DNA of 64,000 nt from Castellaniella ginsengisoli (GTDB lineage Bacteria > Pseudomonadota > Gammaproteobacteria > Burkholderiales > Burkholderiaceae_B), in NCBI RefSeq assembly GCF_039523235.1, contig NZ_BAAAEX010000003.1; one strand, given 5' to 3'. Position numbers and translations under genes: made by a program. This document shows, one piece after another, positions 17,259-25,177 of this stretch (positions are counted from its first letter, which is position 1; each line of letters begins with the position of its first letter). The notes under the pieces are model-generated. The model searched no databases, had not been told where the DNA came from, and was given only the letters and a program-made list of their open reading frames with translations.

Positions 17259-17289
17259 TTGACTCCGTACTTAAGTACGGACATTAGAT
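17259..17289 (+). promoter_or_regulatory. MerR-type promoter/operator (mer OP)
   Basis: TTGACT (17259-17264) and TTAGAT (17284-17289) are separated by exactly 19 bases, the stretched spacing that MerR-family activators require. The spacer holds the dyad CCGTACTTAAGTACGG, essentially the Hg-type mer operator of Tn501 (CCGTAC-N4-GTACGG). It reads toward the short ORF at 17312 and the EAL gene at 17437 and also overlaps the region upstream of merR, so autoregulation is expected. Confidence 0.9.
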
Positions 17290-17311
17290 TGCCTAAGGCA
17301 AACAGGAATTC

Positions 17312-17410
17312 ATGAATGCCGCGAACCGAAATGCCACCCATGCAGATCGGCTGCGTTCCCATCTCTTTCAACGAATGACTATGTTATCCGTAACAAAACG
17401 ATTTGACTAG
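17312..17410 (+). CDS. Short ORF directly behind the MerR-controlled promoter
   Basis: A 32-codon ORF starts at ATG 17312, has AGGA about 6 bases upstream and begins MNAANRNATHADRLRSHLFQ. It starts 22 bases after the -10 box, exactly where the first gene of a mer operon would begin. I do not recognise the peptide; it has no Cys pair and no membrane helix, so it is not MerT or MerP. It may be a leader peptide, the remnant of a lost target gene, or non-coding. Confidence 0.4.
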   Translation: MNAANRNATHADRLRSHLFQRMTMLSVTKRFD

Positions 17411-17436
17411 AATCGAAAAATCAAAGGCCATGCCCT

Positions 17437-18279
17437 ATGGAAGACATTGCACCAGGACAGGAAATCGGAGGTTTCTCATACGATCCAGGCACAGGCTGCG
17501 ACCCGAACGCCATCGCGCAAGCGTCTGGCCCAGCGCTACAAACCGCTTTGCGGCAAGCCCTGGCACAGAAGGAATTCCGCCTGGCCTATCAACCAATCGT
17601 CGACTTGCGCAATCGTCGGACCGTCGGCGTCGAAGCGCTGATCCGGTGGCCCCGGACACTCATCGGGCCGGACGCCTTCATTCCCATGGCCGAGAAAACC
17701 GGTCTGATCCGGGACATTACAAAACAAGTCTGCCTCCTGGCCGCCGAGGATTGCATCACGCGGCGAATCCCGGGATCCGTTCGCCTTTCAATCAATCTGT
17801 CGGCGGCGGATGCGGAAACCCCGGAGTCCGTCGAGCTGCTTTCGAATCTGTCCCGGGCGCTGGGGGGCGCCATCCTGAACGTGGAATTGACCGAACGCTG
17901 CCTGCTGGCACCCGAACGCTGCGGTCCTGTCATCCGGGCAATCCGCGCCCTGGGCATTCAGGTGCATCTGGACGATTTCGGCACCGGCTACGCCAACCTC
18001 CAGTCCCTGGTCGAACTGGCGCTGGATGGCATCAAGATCGACCACCGCCTGACCCGATGCCTCGACGATTCCCGCGCCGCCCGGGAAATCGTCCGGCATC
18101 TCGGCCGGATGGCCGGCACGCTGGGTTTCTCGATCACGGCCGAAGGCGTCGAAACCGAGACCCAGGCGCGATGGTTGTCGGTCCTGGGCATCCATCGCGC
18201 GCAAGGCTGGCTGTTCGGCCAACCCCGCTTCGTCGAGGATTATCCCGCCTTGCGGTCCGCCATCAAGACGAACAACTGA
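17437..18279 (+). CDS. EAL-domain cyclic-di-GMP phosphodiesterase
   Basis: This 280-residue protein is a stand-alone EAL domain expected to hydrolyse cyclic di-GMP to pGpG in the cytoplasm. All catalytic elements are visible: EAL at 66-68, Asn120 in SINLSA, ELTER at 150-154, DDFGTGY at 179-185, KID at 200-202, AEGVET with Glu236, and Gln256 in AQGWLFG. There is no sensor or membrane domain, only about 30 extra N-terminal residues. It lies 147 bases downstream of the mer-type -10 box with no clear terminator between, so MerR may control it. The 3' end overlaps the convergent selO by 17 bases. Confidence 0.9.
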   Translation: MEDIAPGQEIGGFSYDPGTGCDPNAIAQASGPALQTALRQALAQKEFRLAYQPIVDLRNRRTVGVEALIRWPRTLIGPDAFIPMAEKTGLIRDITKQVCLLAAEDCITRRIPGSVRLSINLSAADAETPESVELLSNLSRALGGAILNVELTERCLLAPERCGPVIRAIRALGIQVHLDDFGTGYANLQSLVELALDGIKIDHRLTRCLDDSRAAREIVRHLGRMAGTLGFSITAEGVETETQARWLSVLGIHRAQGWLFGQPRFVEDYPALRSAIKTNN

Positions 18280-19783
18280 CCGCCACCGCCGGCGCATCGG
18301 CGGCGGGCGGGCGGGCGTAGAACTCGAAGCCGGGGCGCTCCGCATACGGATCCCGCAACAGGTTCGAGAGCCGGTCGATTTCCGAGGCATCGCCCTGCTG
18401 CGCGGCTTCGATGGCGCGTTGCGCCAGATGATTGCGCAGAACATAGACGGGATTGACCCGGTCCATGCCAGCCCGGCGTGCGGCCTCATCCCCGCCCTGC
18501 ATGGCCCGCCGGGCCAGATAGCGGTCCAGCCAGACGCGCGCCGCGCCGGGGTCGGCGAACAGGGACAGCCAAGGCCCCGCATCGCGGTCGGCATCCGACA
18601 GGCGGCGAAACGCCAGGGTAAAGTCGGCCCGCTGCGTTTGCAGCAAGGCCCACCAGTCGTCTTCCAGCGCCGCGTCATCCGGCCGCCATTCGGACAGCCC
18701 CAGCTTGCGCGCCAGACCGGCTCGGTAAGCCGCCAGGAACTCGGCCTCGAAGGGCGCCAGGCAGGCCTCCAGAGCGGGCGCCTCGCAGCCCAGCACCAGC
18801 AGGCTGCCCGCCAGGCGATACAGATTCCAGCGCGCCACCGCAGGCTGAGCGTTCCAGGCGTAGCGGCCTGCCGTGTCGCTGTGATTGCAGACGTGATCGG
18901 CCTCGAAAGCATCCATGAACCCGTACGGCCCGTAATCCAGCGTCAGGCCCAGGATGGACATATTGTCGGTATTCATCACGCCATGGCAAAAACCCACAAG
19001 CTGCCACTGGGCGATCAGGCGCGCCGTGCGGCGCGTGACTTCGGCCAGCAACCGGCAGGCCGTGGCCGGCGCGTCCATCCCGTCGCCGCCGTCCACCCGG
19101 CATTCGGGATACCAGCGCCCGACGACATACTCCAGCAAAGCCTTCTGCTCATGGTGCGAATGGCCCCAATGCTCGAAATGGCCGAAACGCACGAAACTGG
19201 GGGCCAGGCGGGTGACGATGGCAGCGGTCTCGACGGTCTCGCGCACCACCGGATCGTCGGAAGCGACCAGGGCCAGCGCCCGGGTCGTCGGAATGCCCAG
19301 GCTCGCCATGGCTTCGCTGGCCAGGTACTCGCGCACACTGGAACGCAGCACGGCCCACCCGTCGCCCATCCGCGAATAAGGCGTGCGGCCCGAGCCCTTG
19401 AGCTGGATCTCCAGGGTGCCGTCCGGCGTCTGGACATCGCCCAGCAGGTGCGCGCGCCCATCGCCCAATTGCCCTGCCCAGACGCCGAACTGATGGCCGC
19501 TGTAGACGGTGGCCAGCGGCGCAATGCCGTCCAGCCGGCTGCTGCCGGAACACAAAGCGAGAAAACCGGGCGAATCGAGCGCGGCGGCGTCCAGGCCGAC
19601 CCGCGCCGCCGCATCCGCGCCGACATGCAGCAGGCGGGGCGCACGCAGGGGCCGGGGGTCCGCCTGGGCATAGAAGCCGCGCGGCAAGGACGCGAACGAA
19701 CAGCCCGCCGCCAGAGCGTCGAGCGCCGAAGGAACGGACGCGCGCTCAACCACGGCGCGCCGCCCGCTTGGCGGGGCGGACAT
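18263..19783 (-). CDS. selO: Protein adenylyltransferase SelO (YdiU family)
   Basis: SelO is a pseudokinase-fold enzyme that transfers AMP to Ser, Thr and Tyr residues of proteins, linked to redox stress. The 506-residue protein has VYSGHQFGVWAGQLGDGRAHLLG, LKGSGRTPYSRMGDG, VLRSSVREYLASEAM and HGVMNTDNMSILGLTLDYGPYGFMD with the active-site Asn and Asp. The C-terminus ends SCSS, keeping the Cys (Sec in animals) three residues from the end. Its start lies inside the preceding DUF2069 gene (38-base overlap), implying coupling. Confidence 0.93.
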   Translation of the reverse strand: MSAPPSGRRAVVERASVPSALDALAAGCSFASLPRGFYAQADPRPLRAPRLLHVGADAAARVGLDAAALDSPGFLALCSGSSRLDGIAPLATVYSGHQFGVWAGQLGDGRAHLLGDVQTPDGTLEIQLKGSGRTPYSRMGDGWAVLRSSVREYLASEAMASLGIPTTRALALVASDDPVVRETVETAAIVTRLAPSFVRFGHFEHWGHSHHEQKALLEYVVGRWYPECRVDGGDGMDAPATACRLLAEVTRRTARLIAQWQLVGFCHGVMNTDNMSILGLTLDYGPYGFMDAFEADHVCNHSDTAGRYAWNAQPAVARWNLYRLAGSLLVLGCEAPALEACLAPFEAEFLAAYRAGLARKLGLSEWRPDDAALEDDWWALLQTQRADFTLAFRRLSDADRDAGPWLSLFADPGAARVWLDRYLARRAMQGGDEAARRAGMDRVNPVYVLRNHLAQRAIEAAQQGDASEIDRLSNLLRDPYAERPGFEFYARPPAADAPAVAVSCSS

Positions 19784-20120
19784 ACAGGATGGCCCCCAGA
19801 TACAGACCCAGCGACAGGAGGATTTCCAGGCCCGCCAAGGCGACCGACACCGGCGCCACGTCGGACCAGGCGCGCACGGCGCCTTCCATCAGGTAAAGCA
19901 GACTGAGCATCGACACCCACTGCAGGGTATAGAGCCTGCGCCGCAGCACGCCGCTGACGGCGAACAACAACGGCACGGCCTTCAGGGCCATCAGCGTGCC
20001 GCCCGGACGCAGGGGGGCCCACCAAAGTTCCCAGCCCACGCACAGGACGATCAGGCCGAACAGGCAGACGCACGCCAGGCCGTGCAGGCCCGGGTTGAAT
20101 TTGATTTCCATGCTTTCCAT
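19746..20120 (-). CDS. DUF2069 membrane protein
   Basis: This 124-residue protein has four predicted membrane helices and the DUF2069 pattern (WELWWAPLRPGGTLMALKAVPLLFAVSGVL...YTLQWVSML). Its function is not known. It precedes and overlaps selO, and is divergent from the yihY-like gene, whose start lies 35 bases away, so both promoters must share that short gap and neighbouring coding sequence. Confidence 0.8.
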   Translation of the reverse strand: MESMEIKFNPGLHGLACVCLFGLIVLCVGWELWWAPLRPGGTLMALKAVPLLFAVSGVLRRRLYTLQWVSMLSLLYLMEGAVRAWSDVAPVSVALAGLEILLSLGLYLGAILYVRPAKRAARRG

Positions 20121-20155
20121 ACTGGTATTATCACTCGAAACCTCCTGCCCGCCTC

Positions 20156-21412
20156 ATGACGATCTCTCAGAATCCTGCTCCGTCTCTGGCCGAACGCCGC
20201 ACTCGCATCCTGGACATCCTGCGGTTCACGCTGGACTTCGCCGGCCACCGAAAACTGACGCGGGTGGCCTCCAGCCTGACCTTCACCACGGTGCTGGCGA
20301 TCGTGCCGATGCTCGCCGTGGTGCTGGCGCTGTTCACCGCCTTCCCGCTGTTCGCCGAATTCCACAAGGCCCTGGAAACCTTCCTCGGCGAAAGCCTGCT
20401 GCCGCCTTCGGTGTCAGACACCATCATGCGCTATCTGAACCAGTTCGCCGCCCAGGCTTCGGGGCTGACGGCGGTGGGGGGCGCCTTCCTGGTCGTGACG
20501 TCGATCCTGCTCATCATGACCATCGACGAGGCCTTCAACGAAATCTGGAACGTCGCCCGCCAGCGCCCCATGCGCCAGCGGCTGCTGGTGTACTGGGCGA
20601 TCATTTCCCTGGGACCGATCCTCGTGGGCGCCAGCCTGTGGGCCAGTTCGGTGCTCGCGCGCGAATCGCTGGGCTATATCGGCAACCTGCCTGAAGGGCT
20701 GAGCCTGCTGCTCAACCTGGTGCCTTTCCTGATGTCCGTCCTGGGCTTCACCGCCTTGTTCATGTTCGTGCCCAATTGCCGCGTGCTGTGGCGCGACGCC
20801 GCGCTCGGCGGCCTGGGCACGGCCGTGGTGCTGACCGTCATGAAGGCCGGTTTCACCGCCTACCTGACGCGCTTTCCCTCTTACACGGTGATCTACGGGG
20901 CCTTTGCCACCCTGCCGATCTTTTTGCTGTGGATCTACCTGTCCTGGCTGGTCGTCCTGATGGGCGCCACGGTGGCCTCGCTGCTGCCGGCGCTGCGGCT
21001 GCATCGCTGGGCGCTGCAGCGCCAGATCGGCGCCCAGGCCGTCGACGCGCTGGAAATCCTGCGCATCCTGTGGCGCGCGCGCAGCACGCTGCCGCCGGGG
21101 CGCAGCCTGGGCTACCTGGAAAAGCACTTGCGGGTCCACCCCGACGCCCTGCGCGACATGCTCGGCGCCCTGCGCGAGCTGGGCTACGCCGTGCCGGTGG
21201 CCGATGGCGATCAATGGGTGCTGGCCTGCGATCCCGCCCGGGCCGATATCGGCCCGCTGGTGGACCGCCTGCTGATCGACCGCGCTCAAACCGAACTGCG
21301 GGCCGGCACGCTTGAAGCCCTGTCGCTCACCCTGCAAGGGAATCCCCCCGTCCTGGATGCGTTATTCGCAGGCGATGCTACCGAAAACCGGAACGATGAT
21401 GCACAATACTGA
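20156..21412 (+). CDS. YihY/BrkB-family inner-membrane protein
   Basis: This 418-residue protein has the BrkB/YihY core of about six helices (residues 35-285), including RVASSLTFTTVLAIVPMLAVV, FNEIWNV and YGAFATLPIFLLWIYLSWLVVLMGA. A soluble C-terminal region (about 300-400) looks like a winged helix. The family was once called ribonuclease BN, which is wrong; BrkB of Bordetella is linked to serum resistance, but the molecular role is unknown. Confidence 0.88.
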   Translation: MTISQNPAPSLAERRTRILDILRFTLDFAGHRKLTRVASSLTFTTVLAIVPMLAVVLALFTAFPLFAEFHKALETFLGESLLPPSVSDTIMRYLNQFAAQASGLTAVGGAFLVVTSILLIMTIDEAFNEIWNVARQRPMRQRLLVYWAIISLGPILVGASLWASSVLARESLGYIGNLPEGLSLLLNLVPFLMSVLGFTALFMFVPNCRVLWRDAALGGLGTAVVLTVMKAGFTAYLTRFPSYTVIYGAFATLPIFLLWIYLSWLVVLMGATVASLLPALRLHRWALQRQIGAQAVDALEILRILWRARSTLPPGRSLGYLEKHLRVHPDALRDMLGALRELGYAVPVADGDQWVLACDPARADIGPLVDRLLIDRAQTELRAGTLEALSLTLQGNPPVLDALFAGDATENRNDDAQY

Positions 21413-21448
21413 ACAAAGAGCCGGACCACGGCGCCACTGGGAATCGAC

Positions 21449-21916
21449 ATGCTGAAAGTCAATGAAATCCTGCGCGTGAAAGGGGACACGCTGTACACCG
21501 GGACGCCCGACATGCTGGTGCGCGAAGCCATCGCCACCATGAGCCAGCTCGACATCGGGTCGCTGGTCATCATGGACCATGGCCAGCTCGTCGGCATGCT
21601 GACCTTCCGCGAGATCATCAATCACCTGAACACCCACGATGGCCAGACCGGTGATTACACGGTGCGCAGCATCATGGACGATGCGCCGGTCAGCGTCACG
21701 CCCAATACCGACGCCGATGAAGTGCAGCGCCTGATGCTGGACAAGCACGCGCGCTACATCCCGGTGATGGACGGCCCCACCCTGATGGGCGTGATCTCGT
21801 TCTACGACATGGCGCGCGCCATCGTCGAGGCGCAGCAATTCGAGAACGACATGCTCAAGGCCTACATCCGCGACTGGCCCTCCGACCCCTCGGGCGATTC
21901 GGCCCGCAAGGCCTGA
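21449..21916 (+). CDS. CBS-domain pair protein
   Basis: This 155-residue soluble protein consists of two CBS domains (about 8-66 and 72-132), seen from VREAIATMSQLDIGSLVIMDHGQLVGMLTFREI and DADEVQRLMLDKHARYIPVMDGPTLMGVISFYDM. Such pairs bind adenine nucleotides and usually regulate a partner. It follows the yihY-like gene by 36 bases in the same direction, probably one transcript. The specific ligand and partner are unknown. Confidence 0.85.
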   Translation: MLKVNEILRVKGDTLYTGTPDMLVREAIATMSQLDIGSLVIMDHGQLVGMLTFREIINHLNTHDGQTGDYTVRSIMDDAPVSVTPNTDADEVQRLMLDKHARYIPVMDGPTLMGVISFYDMARAIVEAQQFENDMLKAYIRDWPSDPSGDSARKA

Positions 21917-21958
21917 GGCTTCGCCGGCACGCCTGCGCCAGAGGCGACGAACCGCCGC

Positions 21959-22936
21959 TCAGGCCAGCGCTTGCCAGGCGCGGCGCAAGACTGCGGGGCC
22001 TTCGGACCGCAGCAAGGCGGGGTCCGACAACATGCGACGCCATTGCCGCGCCCCGGGCCGGCCGGTACGCCAGCCCAGCACGCCGCGCACCAGGATATGC
22101 AGCGGCACGCCGCGCGCATGCTGCACGCTCACATACTCCATCCAGGCATCCAGGACGGCGCCGGGCTCGGGCAGCGCTTCGTCCGGCGCCATGCGGCGAT
22201 GCAGTTCGGCCAGAATGTCGGGGTGATGCCAGGCGGCCCGGCCCAGCATGATGCCGTCCAGGCGTTCCATCCAGTCCAGGCAGAGCTCGACCTCGGCCAG
22301 CCCGCCGTTCAAGACGAACGTCGCATCCGGAAAATCCTGCTTCAGACGCAATGCCTCCGCATAGCGCAGCGGCGGTTTTTCCCGGTTGTCCTTGGGCGAC
22401 AGCCCTTTCAGGACCGCATTGCGCGCATGGACAATGAACACCCTGCAACCGGCCTCATGCAAAGTGCCGACGAAATCGCGCACGAAGTCATAGGATTCAT
22501 CGTAGTCCAGGCCCAGGCGGTGCTTGACCGTCACCGGCACCGACACGGCATCCTGCATGGCGCGAATGCAATCGGCGACCAGGCGCGGTTCGGCCATCAG
22601 GCAGGCGCCGAAGGCGCCGCGCTGGACACGCTCCGACGGGCAGCCGCAATTCAGGTTGATCTCGTCGTAACCCCAGCGTTCGCCCAGCCGGGCGCTTTGT
22701 GCGAGGGCCTCCGGCTCGCTGCCGCCCAATTGCAGGGCGACCGGGTGCTCGGCCGGATCGAAATCCAGATGCCGGCCCACGTCGCCGTGCAACAGGGCGC
22801 CGGTCGTGATCATTTCGGTGTACAGACGAGCGCGTGGCGAGAGCAGACGATGAAAATACCGGCAATGCCGGTCCGTGACGTCGATCATCGGCGCCACGCA
22901 CAGGCGCCAGGGGGCAAGGTGAGGCATGCAAGACAT
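21959..22936 (-). CDS. dusA: tRNA-dihydrouridine(20/20a) synthase
   Basis: DusA reduces uridines 20 and 20a of the tRNA D-loop using FMN. The protein has APMIDVTDRHCRYFHRLLSP, YTEMITTGALLHG, ALQLGGSEPEALAQ, the active-site Cys in NLNCGCPSERVQ, and GLSPKDNREKPPL, which is the DusA rather than DusB or DusC pattern. I placed the start at 22936 (AAGGA about 10 bases upstream). ATGs at 22927 and 22954 are alternatives, but the latter overlaps a TAAAAT promoter box. Confidence 0.92.
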   Translation of the reverse strand: MSCMPHLAPWRLCVAPMIDVTDRHCRYFHRLLSPRARLYTEMITTGALLHGDVGRHLDFDPAEHPVALQLGGSEPEALAQSARLGERWGYDEINLNCGCPSERVQRGAFGACLMAEPRLVADCIRAMQDAVSVPVTVKHRLGLDYDESYDFVRDFVGTLHEAGCRVFIVHARNAVLKGLSPKDNREKPPLRYAEALRLKQDFPDATFVLNGGLAEVELCLDWMERLDGIMLGRAAWHHPDILAELHRRMAPDEALPEPGAVLDAWMEYVSVQHARGVPLHILVRGVLGWRTGRPGARQWRRMLSDPALLRSEGPAVLRRAWQALA

Positions 22937-22952
22937 TCCAGGGCAATCCTTC

Positions 22953-23009
22953 ATTTTAGCCGGCGCCGCACGGCCCGACCGCAGGGGCATGCGGCTTTTC
23001 GTCTAAAAT
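22953..23009. promoter_or_regulatory. Divergent -10 boxes between dusA and thrB
   Basis: TAAAAT on the minus strand (22958-22953) lies 16 bases upstream of the chosen dusA start, and TAAAAT on the plus strand (23004-23009) lies 58 bases upstream of thrB. Neither has a good -35 box, so the calls rest on the -10 elements and their positions. Confidence 0.35.
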
Positions 23010-23067
23010 CGCGGCTGACCGATCCTCGACCCGAACCCCGGCCTTCCGCGGCCGCATGCGTATTTCC

Positions 23068-24042
23068 ATGGCCGTATTCACCCCTGTCACCGAAGACGAC
23101 GCCCGCGCGCTACTGCAACGCTACCAGTTGGGCGAGCTCGTCGCCCTGCGCGGCATCACCGCCGGCATCGAAAACACCAACTATTTCCTCGACACCACGC
23201 GGGGCGCCTATGTGCTGACCCTGTTCGAGGTTCTGACGGCGGCCCAACTGCCGTTCTATATCGAACTGATGCACCATCTGGCTGGACGAGGCGTCCCCGT
23301 GCCCGAACCCCAGACCCTGCTCGACGGCACCCGCCTGACCGAGTTGAACGGCAAGCCGGCCGCCATCGTCACGCGCCTGTCGGGCGGCTACGAGCCCGAG
23401 CCCGGTCCGGCCCATTGCGCGCTGGCCGGCCAGACCCTGGCCCGGGCCCACCTGGCCGCACAGGACTTTTCCATCCATCAGCCCAATCTGCGCGGCCTGG
23501 ACTGGTGGCAAGCCACCGCCCCGGCGCTGGCGCCCTTCCTGGATGCGGACCAGTCTGCCTTGCTGCGCGACACGCTGGACGAGCAGATCGCCTTTGCCGC
23601 CGCGGGAACGCCCGCGCGCCTGCCTTTCGGGCCCGCGCATTGCGATCTCTTTCGCGACAACGTGCTGTTCGACGGCACCTTCGAGTCGCCCCACATGGGC
23701 GGCTTCATCGATTTCTACTTCGCGGGCTGCGATACCTGGCTGTTCGACGTCGCGGTCAGCGTCAACGACTGGTGCATACACCGGGCAACTGGCGCCTTCG
23801 TGCGCCGGCGCCTGGAGGCCTGGCTGCAGGCCTACCACGCCGTACGTCCCTTTACCGAGCAAGAGCGTGCCGCCTGGCCGGTCATGCTGCGCGCGGCGGC
23901 CCTGCGGTTCTGGATCTCGCGCCTGTACGATTACCATCTGCCCCGGCCGGCGCAAACGCTCAAGCCGCACGATCCGCGCCACTTCGAGCGCATCCTGCGA
24001 TTGCGAACCGAACAGCCCGCGCCCGCACTGCCCCGCCCATGA
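23068..24042 (+). CDS. thrB: Homoserine kinase, type II
   Basis: This enzyme phosphorylates homoserine in threonine synthesis. The 324-residue protein belongs to the aminoglycoside-phosphotransferase fold used by many betaproteobacteria, not the GHMP-type ThrB: it starts MAVFTPVTEDDARALL and has RGITAGIENTNYFLDT, the catalytic HCDLFRDNVLFD and the metal-binding FIDFYFAGCD. An ATG four codons upstream is possible but less conserved. Its stop overlaps the next start as ATGA. Confidence 0.92.
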   Translation: MAVFTPVTEDDARALLQRYQLGELVALRGITAGIENTNYFLDTTRGAYVLTLFEVLTAAQLPFYIELMHHLAGRGVPVPEPQTLLDGTRLTELNGKPAAIVTRLSGGYEPEPGPAHCALAGQTLARAHLAAQDFSIHQPNLRGLDWWQATAPALAPFLDADQSALLRDTLDEQIAFAAAGTPARLPFGPAHCDLFRDNVLFDGTFESPHMGGFIDFYFAGCDTWLFDVAVSVNDWCIHRATGAFVRRRLEAWLQAYHAVRPFTEQERAAWPVMLRAAALRFWISRLYDYHLPRPAQTLKPHDPRHFERILRLRTEQPAPALPRP

Positions 24043-24821
24043 CTCCTTTGCAAGCCGCCATCCTGCCTCCCAGCGCCGGCTGGTCCTGGATCTTCCAGGG
24101 TTATCTCCTGTTTCGCCGCCAGCCCATGGCCATGCTGTTCTGGAGCATCGTCACCAGTTTCTTCATCAACGTCGGCGCCCTCATTCCGGTGCTGGGACAA
24201 ACGGTGCTGGTGCTGCTGACGCCGCTGTTGACCTTCCTGACCCTATGCGCCTGCCGCAAACTGGAAGAAGGCGTACGCATCGCGCCCGGCCTGTGGCTGC
24301 AACCGCTGCAGACTCCGGGCGCCACGGGCGCGCAATTGAGGCTGGGCCTGGCCTACCTGGGGTGCTCCTTCATCGCCGCCCTCGCCGCCGTACTGCCCTT
24401 CCTGTCATCGATGCTCGATGCCCTGGGCACCGCCGAGCAGCCCGACTTCGCGGCCCTGAGCCAGGCCATGCAAGGCCCCATGATCGTCTTCGGCCTGTTT
24501 TACGTGCTGCTGTCGGCCCTGTTCTGGCATACGCCGGCCCTGGTCGGCTGGCACGGCCTGCCGATGCGCCGGGCACTGTTCTATTCCATGGTTGCCTGCT
24601 GGCGCAACAAATACGCGATCATCGTCTATGTCGCCAGTTGGGCCGCCGTGTTCTTCGGCCTGCACGGCCTGCTGGACGGCCTGGCGGCCGCCGGGGCGTC
24701 CACCGGCCTGCTGGCCTGGCTCTCCCTGCCGCTGGACGTCGTGGTCACCGCCCTGCTGTATTGCAGCTTCTACCCCATTTACACGACGATCTTCCGGGCC
24801 CGCCCGGCCGCCTCGACCTGA
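24039..24821 (+). CDS. BPSS1780-family membrane protein
   Basis: This 260-residue protein has about six predicted helices and begins MTPLQAAILPPSAGWSWIFQ, followed by LFRRQPMAMLFWSIVTSFFINVGALIPVLGQ and later ALFYSMVACWRNKYAI, as in the BPSS1780 family found after thrB in Burkholderiales. The function is unknown. It is coupled to thrB through ATGA, and its 3' end overlaps the convergent DUF192 gene by 43 bases. Confidence 0.8.
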   Translation: MTPLQAAILPPSAGWSWIFQGYLLFRRQPMAMLFWSIVTSFFINVGALIPVLGQTVLVLLTPLLTFLTLCACRKLEEGVRIAPGLWLQPLQTPGATGAQLRLGLAYLGCSFIAALAAVLPFLSSMLDALGTAEQPDFAALSQAMQGPMIVFGLFYVLLSALFWHTPALVGWHGLPMRRALFYSMVACWRNKYAIIVYVASWAAVFFGLHGLLDGLAAAGASTGLLAWLSLPLDVVVTALLYCSFYPIYTTIFRARPAAST

Positions 24822-25177
24822 GCGCGCCAATCCGGCCGGGCGCAATAGCCGGCGGGCAATTCGACCACGGCCCGCGCGGGCCGGCAAAACACATAGCCGC
24901 CAGGGCCCGCCTGCCGCCGTGCCGCCACGATGCGGCCGGCGGCATCCAGGAACACCAGATCCACGGATTGCGCCAGGCCCAGCATGTGCACGGCGCGGCA
25001 CTCCGGCAGCAGCAACCCCCTGGGGCGAACCCCCCAATCCGGCCACAGGCGCAGCCCAAGCAGCCGCGCGGCGAAAGAGCGCGCGCAATACAAGCGCAAA
25101 GGCCGATCCAGGCCCAGCCACGGCGCTGGCGCCCGGGGACCGCGCCAGGCCAGGCGCCGACAGGGGCCGGCCCGCAT
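24779..25177 (-). CDS. DUF192 protein at the end of the tad operon
   Basis: This 132-residue protein has the DUF192 core: ARLLGLRLWPDWGVRPRGLLLPECRAVHMLGLAQSVDLVFLDAAGRIV followed by ARAVVELPAGYC. The role of the family is unsettled; members are often secreted or attached to other domains, while this copy shows only a short basic, Trp-rich N-terminus. The start overlaps the tadC stop as TGATG, so it is translated with the pilus genes. Confidence 0.75.
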   Translation of the reverse strand: MRAGPCRRLAWRGPRAPAPWLGLDRPLRLYCARSFAARLLGLRLWPDWGVRPRGLLLPECRAVHMLGLAQSVDLVFLDAAGRIVAARRQAGPGGYVFCRPARAVVELPAGYCARPDWRAQVEAAGRARKIVV

